Assembly: GCA_003164415.1 (NCBI GenBank)
Contig: PLTK01000206.1
Location: forward strand, 3,174-9,362
From: Methanobacterium sp.
GTDB lineage: Archaea; Methanobacteriota; Methanobacteria; Methanobacteriales; Methanobacteriaceae
DNA: 6,189 bases
Direction of reading: 5' to 3'
Both the position numbers and the translations under genes were made by a program. Position 1 is the first letter of the stretch; each line of letters starts with the position of its first letter. Under the pieces are notes generated by a model that made no database searches, had not been told where the DNA came from, and saw only the letters and a list, made by a program, of their open reading frames with translations. Positions 4,814 to 6,189 of this stretch are shown here, piece after piece.

Positions 4814-5104
4814 ATGGTAGTTAGAAATCATTTATTAAAGGGATATCAATGTTATTTGTGCGGACATAACATATCCAAAATGGAGAATATTAATACATCT
4901 TTTGCCATCCAATTAAGATTGCACAGTGGGGATAGTAGGTTAGCACTTAGACCAGAATTTAATAATATTCTAAAACATCATGTGCAATGTGAAAAATGTA
5001 AACTTATTATTTGCAGGTCTTGTCTACAAAATAAAGAAACACTGGATCATTGGCATAAACTACCATACTGCCCTAAATGTGGATCTAACATGTTTTATAT
5101 CTAA
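4814..5104 (+). CDS. Small cysteine-rich protein with four CxxC pairs, probable zinc finger
   Basis: Encodes a 96-residue protein that I do not recognise as a named family. It has eight cysteines in four CxxC pairs: C13/C16, C59/C62, C67/C70 and C86/C89, which could bind two zinc ions. A 42-residue insert, rich in Asn, Leu and Arg, separates the first pair from the rest. The last three pairs are spaced x4 and x15 and are preceded by HH (55-56), a layout close to cross-brace fingers such as FYVE and RING domains, though this may be convergent. No membrane segment, signal peptide or catalytic motif is seen. A TAG at 4805 in the same frame excludes longer versions, so the ATG at 4814 is the only likely start. 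The gene lies between two exporter genes and 42 bases before the second, suggesting co-transcription with it. A protein-interaction or regulatory role is inference only. Confidence 0.75.
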   Translation: MVVRNHLLKGYQCYLCGHNISKMENINTSFAIQLRLHSGDSRLALRPEFNNILKHHVQCEKCKLIICRSCLQNKETLDHWHKLPYCPKCGSNMFYI

Positions 5105-5135
5105 ATTTATTAAAAGTTTATAATAAACCCTATTT

Positions 5136-5140
5136 AAGGA
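5136..5140 (+). promoter_or_regulatory. Ribosome-binding site of the second MFS gene
   Basis: AAGGA lies six bases before the ATG at 5147 and supports that start. The short gap after the zinc-finger gene contains no T-run terminator, which favours read-through from upstream. Confidence 0.55.
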
Positions 5141-5146
5141 TAAATT

Positions 5147-6189
5147 ATGAAAGTGAGTAAAAAGATATTAGCATTTCTCTTTTCAATAGTGCTTTTTGAT
5201 TTTATTGGTTTAACTATATTAATTACTGTACAAACATTTATTGTCAAGGAATATAATACAACTGCACTTGCTGTGACATTATTAACAGTTATATATGCTG
5301 CAGCACAATTTATTGCAGCACCTTTACTCGGAAAACTCTCTGATAGATATGGAAGACGTCCAATATTATTATTCTCCCTACTTGGATCTGCTGTTGGTTA
5401 TTTCATTTTTGGTATAGGTGGAGCATTATGGGTACTATACATTTCAAGGCTTATTGATGGTTTTACCGGAGGGAATGTATCGATTGCAAATGCATACATT
5501 GCAGATGTATCCTCTGAAAAAAATCGTACCAAAAGTCTCGGTATTATAGGTGCAGCTTTTGGACTCGGTCTTATTATTGGACCTATTCTAGGTGGGTTGT
5601 TAAGTCAGATCAGTCTTAGTGCACCAGTTTATGTTGCTGGTTTGTTTTCATTATTTGCAACTATAGTTGGATTTTTTATATTGCCTGAATCACTTCCAAA
5701 GAATAAACGTGAAACAATCAAACTTGTCAAGAAAGATTTTAATCCCTTATCTTCTATTGGAAAATTCATTACAAAGCCTATACTTGGAATATTTCTATTA
5801 GTCTTCATAATTTTCAATTTTACCTTCAGTGGATTTACAATAAGCCTACCAATATTTTTGATCCATAAATTTAATATTGATGCTTTAAATGTGGCAGGGA
5901 TATTATTTGTTAGTGGAGTTGTAAGTAGTATTGTTCAAGGTGGATTAATTGGAAGGTTAGATATAAGATTTGGAGATAAAAAACTCTTAATGGTGGGCTT
6001 GATCATATTTTCAATTGGTTTAATATTTTTCTTTATGGCCCCAAGCTTCTGGATGATATACCCAATAATTGGTTTTATCAGCTTTGGTTTAGGTCTAACA
6101 ACACCCACACTGAGTTCTATAATATCAAAAATAGTATCAAAAAAGGAAATAGGAGAAGTATTCGGCGTTAATACATCATTAAATAGTTT
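5147..6189 (+). CDS. MFS transporter, DHA1/TetA-like drug exporter (3' end missing)
   Basis: An open frame of 347 codons runs off the right edge. It encodes a major facilitator of the 12-helix drug:H+ antiporter type, normally about 390-410 residues, so roughly the last 50 are missing. Seen in the sequence: TM1 at about 8-30 with D18 (LFDFIGLTILI), motif A GKLSDRYGRRP (62-72) after TM2, SRLIDGFTGGN (100-110) in TM4, the antiporter motif C GLIIGPILGG (141-150, with G145-P146) in TM5, and LPESLP (179-184) after TM6, as in tetracycline exporters. A basic central loop (185-210) follows, then TM7 from about 213, and a second-half motif A-like GRLDIRFGDKK (269-279). All antiporter hallmarks are intact, unlike the upstream DHA2 gene. 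AAGGA six bases upstream supports the ATG. It is probably co-transcribed with the zinc-finger gene. Substrate unknown; a sugar or metabolite exporter is possible. Confidence 0.9.
   Translation, partial: MKVSKKILAFLFSIVLFDFIGLTILITVQTFIVKEYNTTALAVTLLTVIYAAAQFIAAPLLGKLSDRYGRRPILLFSLLGSAVGYFIFGIGGALWVLYISRLIDGFTGGNVSIANAYIADVSSEKNRTKSLGIIGAAFGLGLIIGPILGGLLSQISLSAPVYVAGLFSLFATIVGFFILPESLPKNKRETIKLVKKDFNPLSSIGKFITKPILGIFLLVFIIFNFTFSGFTISLPIFLIHKFNIDALNVAGILFVSGVVSSIVQGGLIGRLDIRFGDKKLLMVGLIIFSIGLIFFFMAPSFWMIYPIIGFISFGLGLTTPTLSSIISKIVSKKEIGEVFGVNTSLNS

Noticed and set aside
5106..5127. TTTATTA and TAATAAA inverted repeat as a terminator between the zinc-finger and second MFS genes
   Set aside because: AT-only arms with no T-run; common by chance at this composition, and the short gap suggests co-transcription instead.
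5629..5817. Minus-strand open frame of 62 codons
   Set aside because: Inside the second MFS gene on the other strand, with no features of its own.

Overview
The window looks like chromosomal DNA of an AT-rich methanogenic archaeon, most likely of the order Methanobacteriales (Methanobacterium or Methanobrevibacter type). The main reason is the gene at 575-1102, which encodes the archaeal general transcription factor TFE alpha. Supporting signs are strong archaeal ribosome-binding sites (GGAGGG, AGGTGGAT, AGTGAT, AAGGA), TATA-like boxes of the TTTAAATA type, T-rich rather than hairpin-type gene ends, and heavy use of AGA/AGG and ATA codons. Genus is inference only.

Layout: positions 1-574 are a very AT-rich intergenic region. 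It lies between the probable start of a divergent minus-strand gene, cut off by the window edge, and tfe. It holds two TATA-like boxes before tfe, a strong dyad at 345-373 and a repeated 10-mer. Next come tfe (575-1102), a T-rich gene end and the promoter of a MarR-family repressor gene (1350-1802). That promoter carries a perfect 10-2-10 palindrome (1286-1307), the probable operator. A metallo-beta-lactamase-fold hydrolase gene (1861-2589) follows after a short gap that is spanned by a possible 16-codon ORF. The gap 2590-2942 has coding-like base composition over its first 200 bases and may hold a decayed membrane-protein gene or a structured RNA. A 14-helix DHA2-type major facilitator (2943-4667) follows, then a 96-residue protein with four CxxC pairs (4814-5104), then a second, DHA1/TetA-like facilitator (5147 to the right edge, truncated).

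All complete genes are on the plus strand. The MarR repressor, the hydrolase and the exporters fit a small-molecule sensing, detoxification and efflux cluster: the repressor probably controls itself and the hydrolase from the palindrome, and perhaps the DHA2 exporter. The zinc-finger protein and the second exporter sit 42 bases apart and may be co-transcribed. The substrate cannot be read from the sequence. The item most worth a second look is the small cysteine-rich protein: the spacing of its last three CxxC pairs resembles a FYVE/RING-like cross-brace finger, which would be unusual in an archaeal efflux cluster. No RNA genes, insertion sequences or CRISPR arrays were seen.
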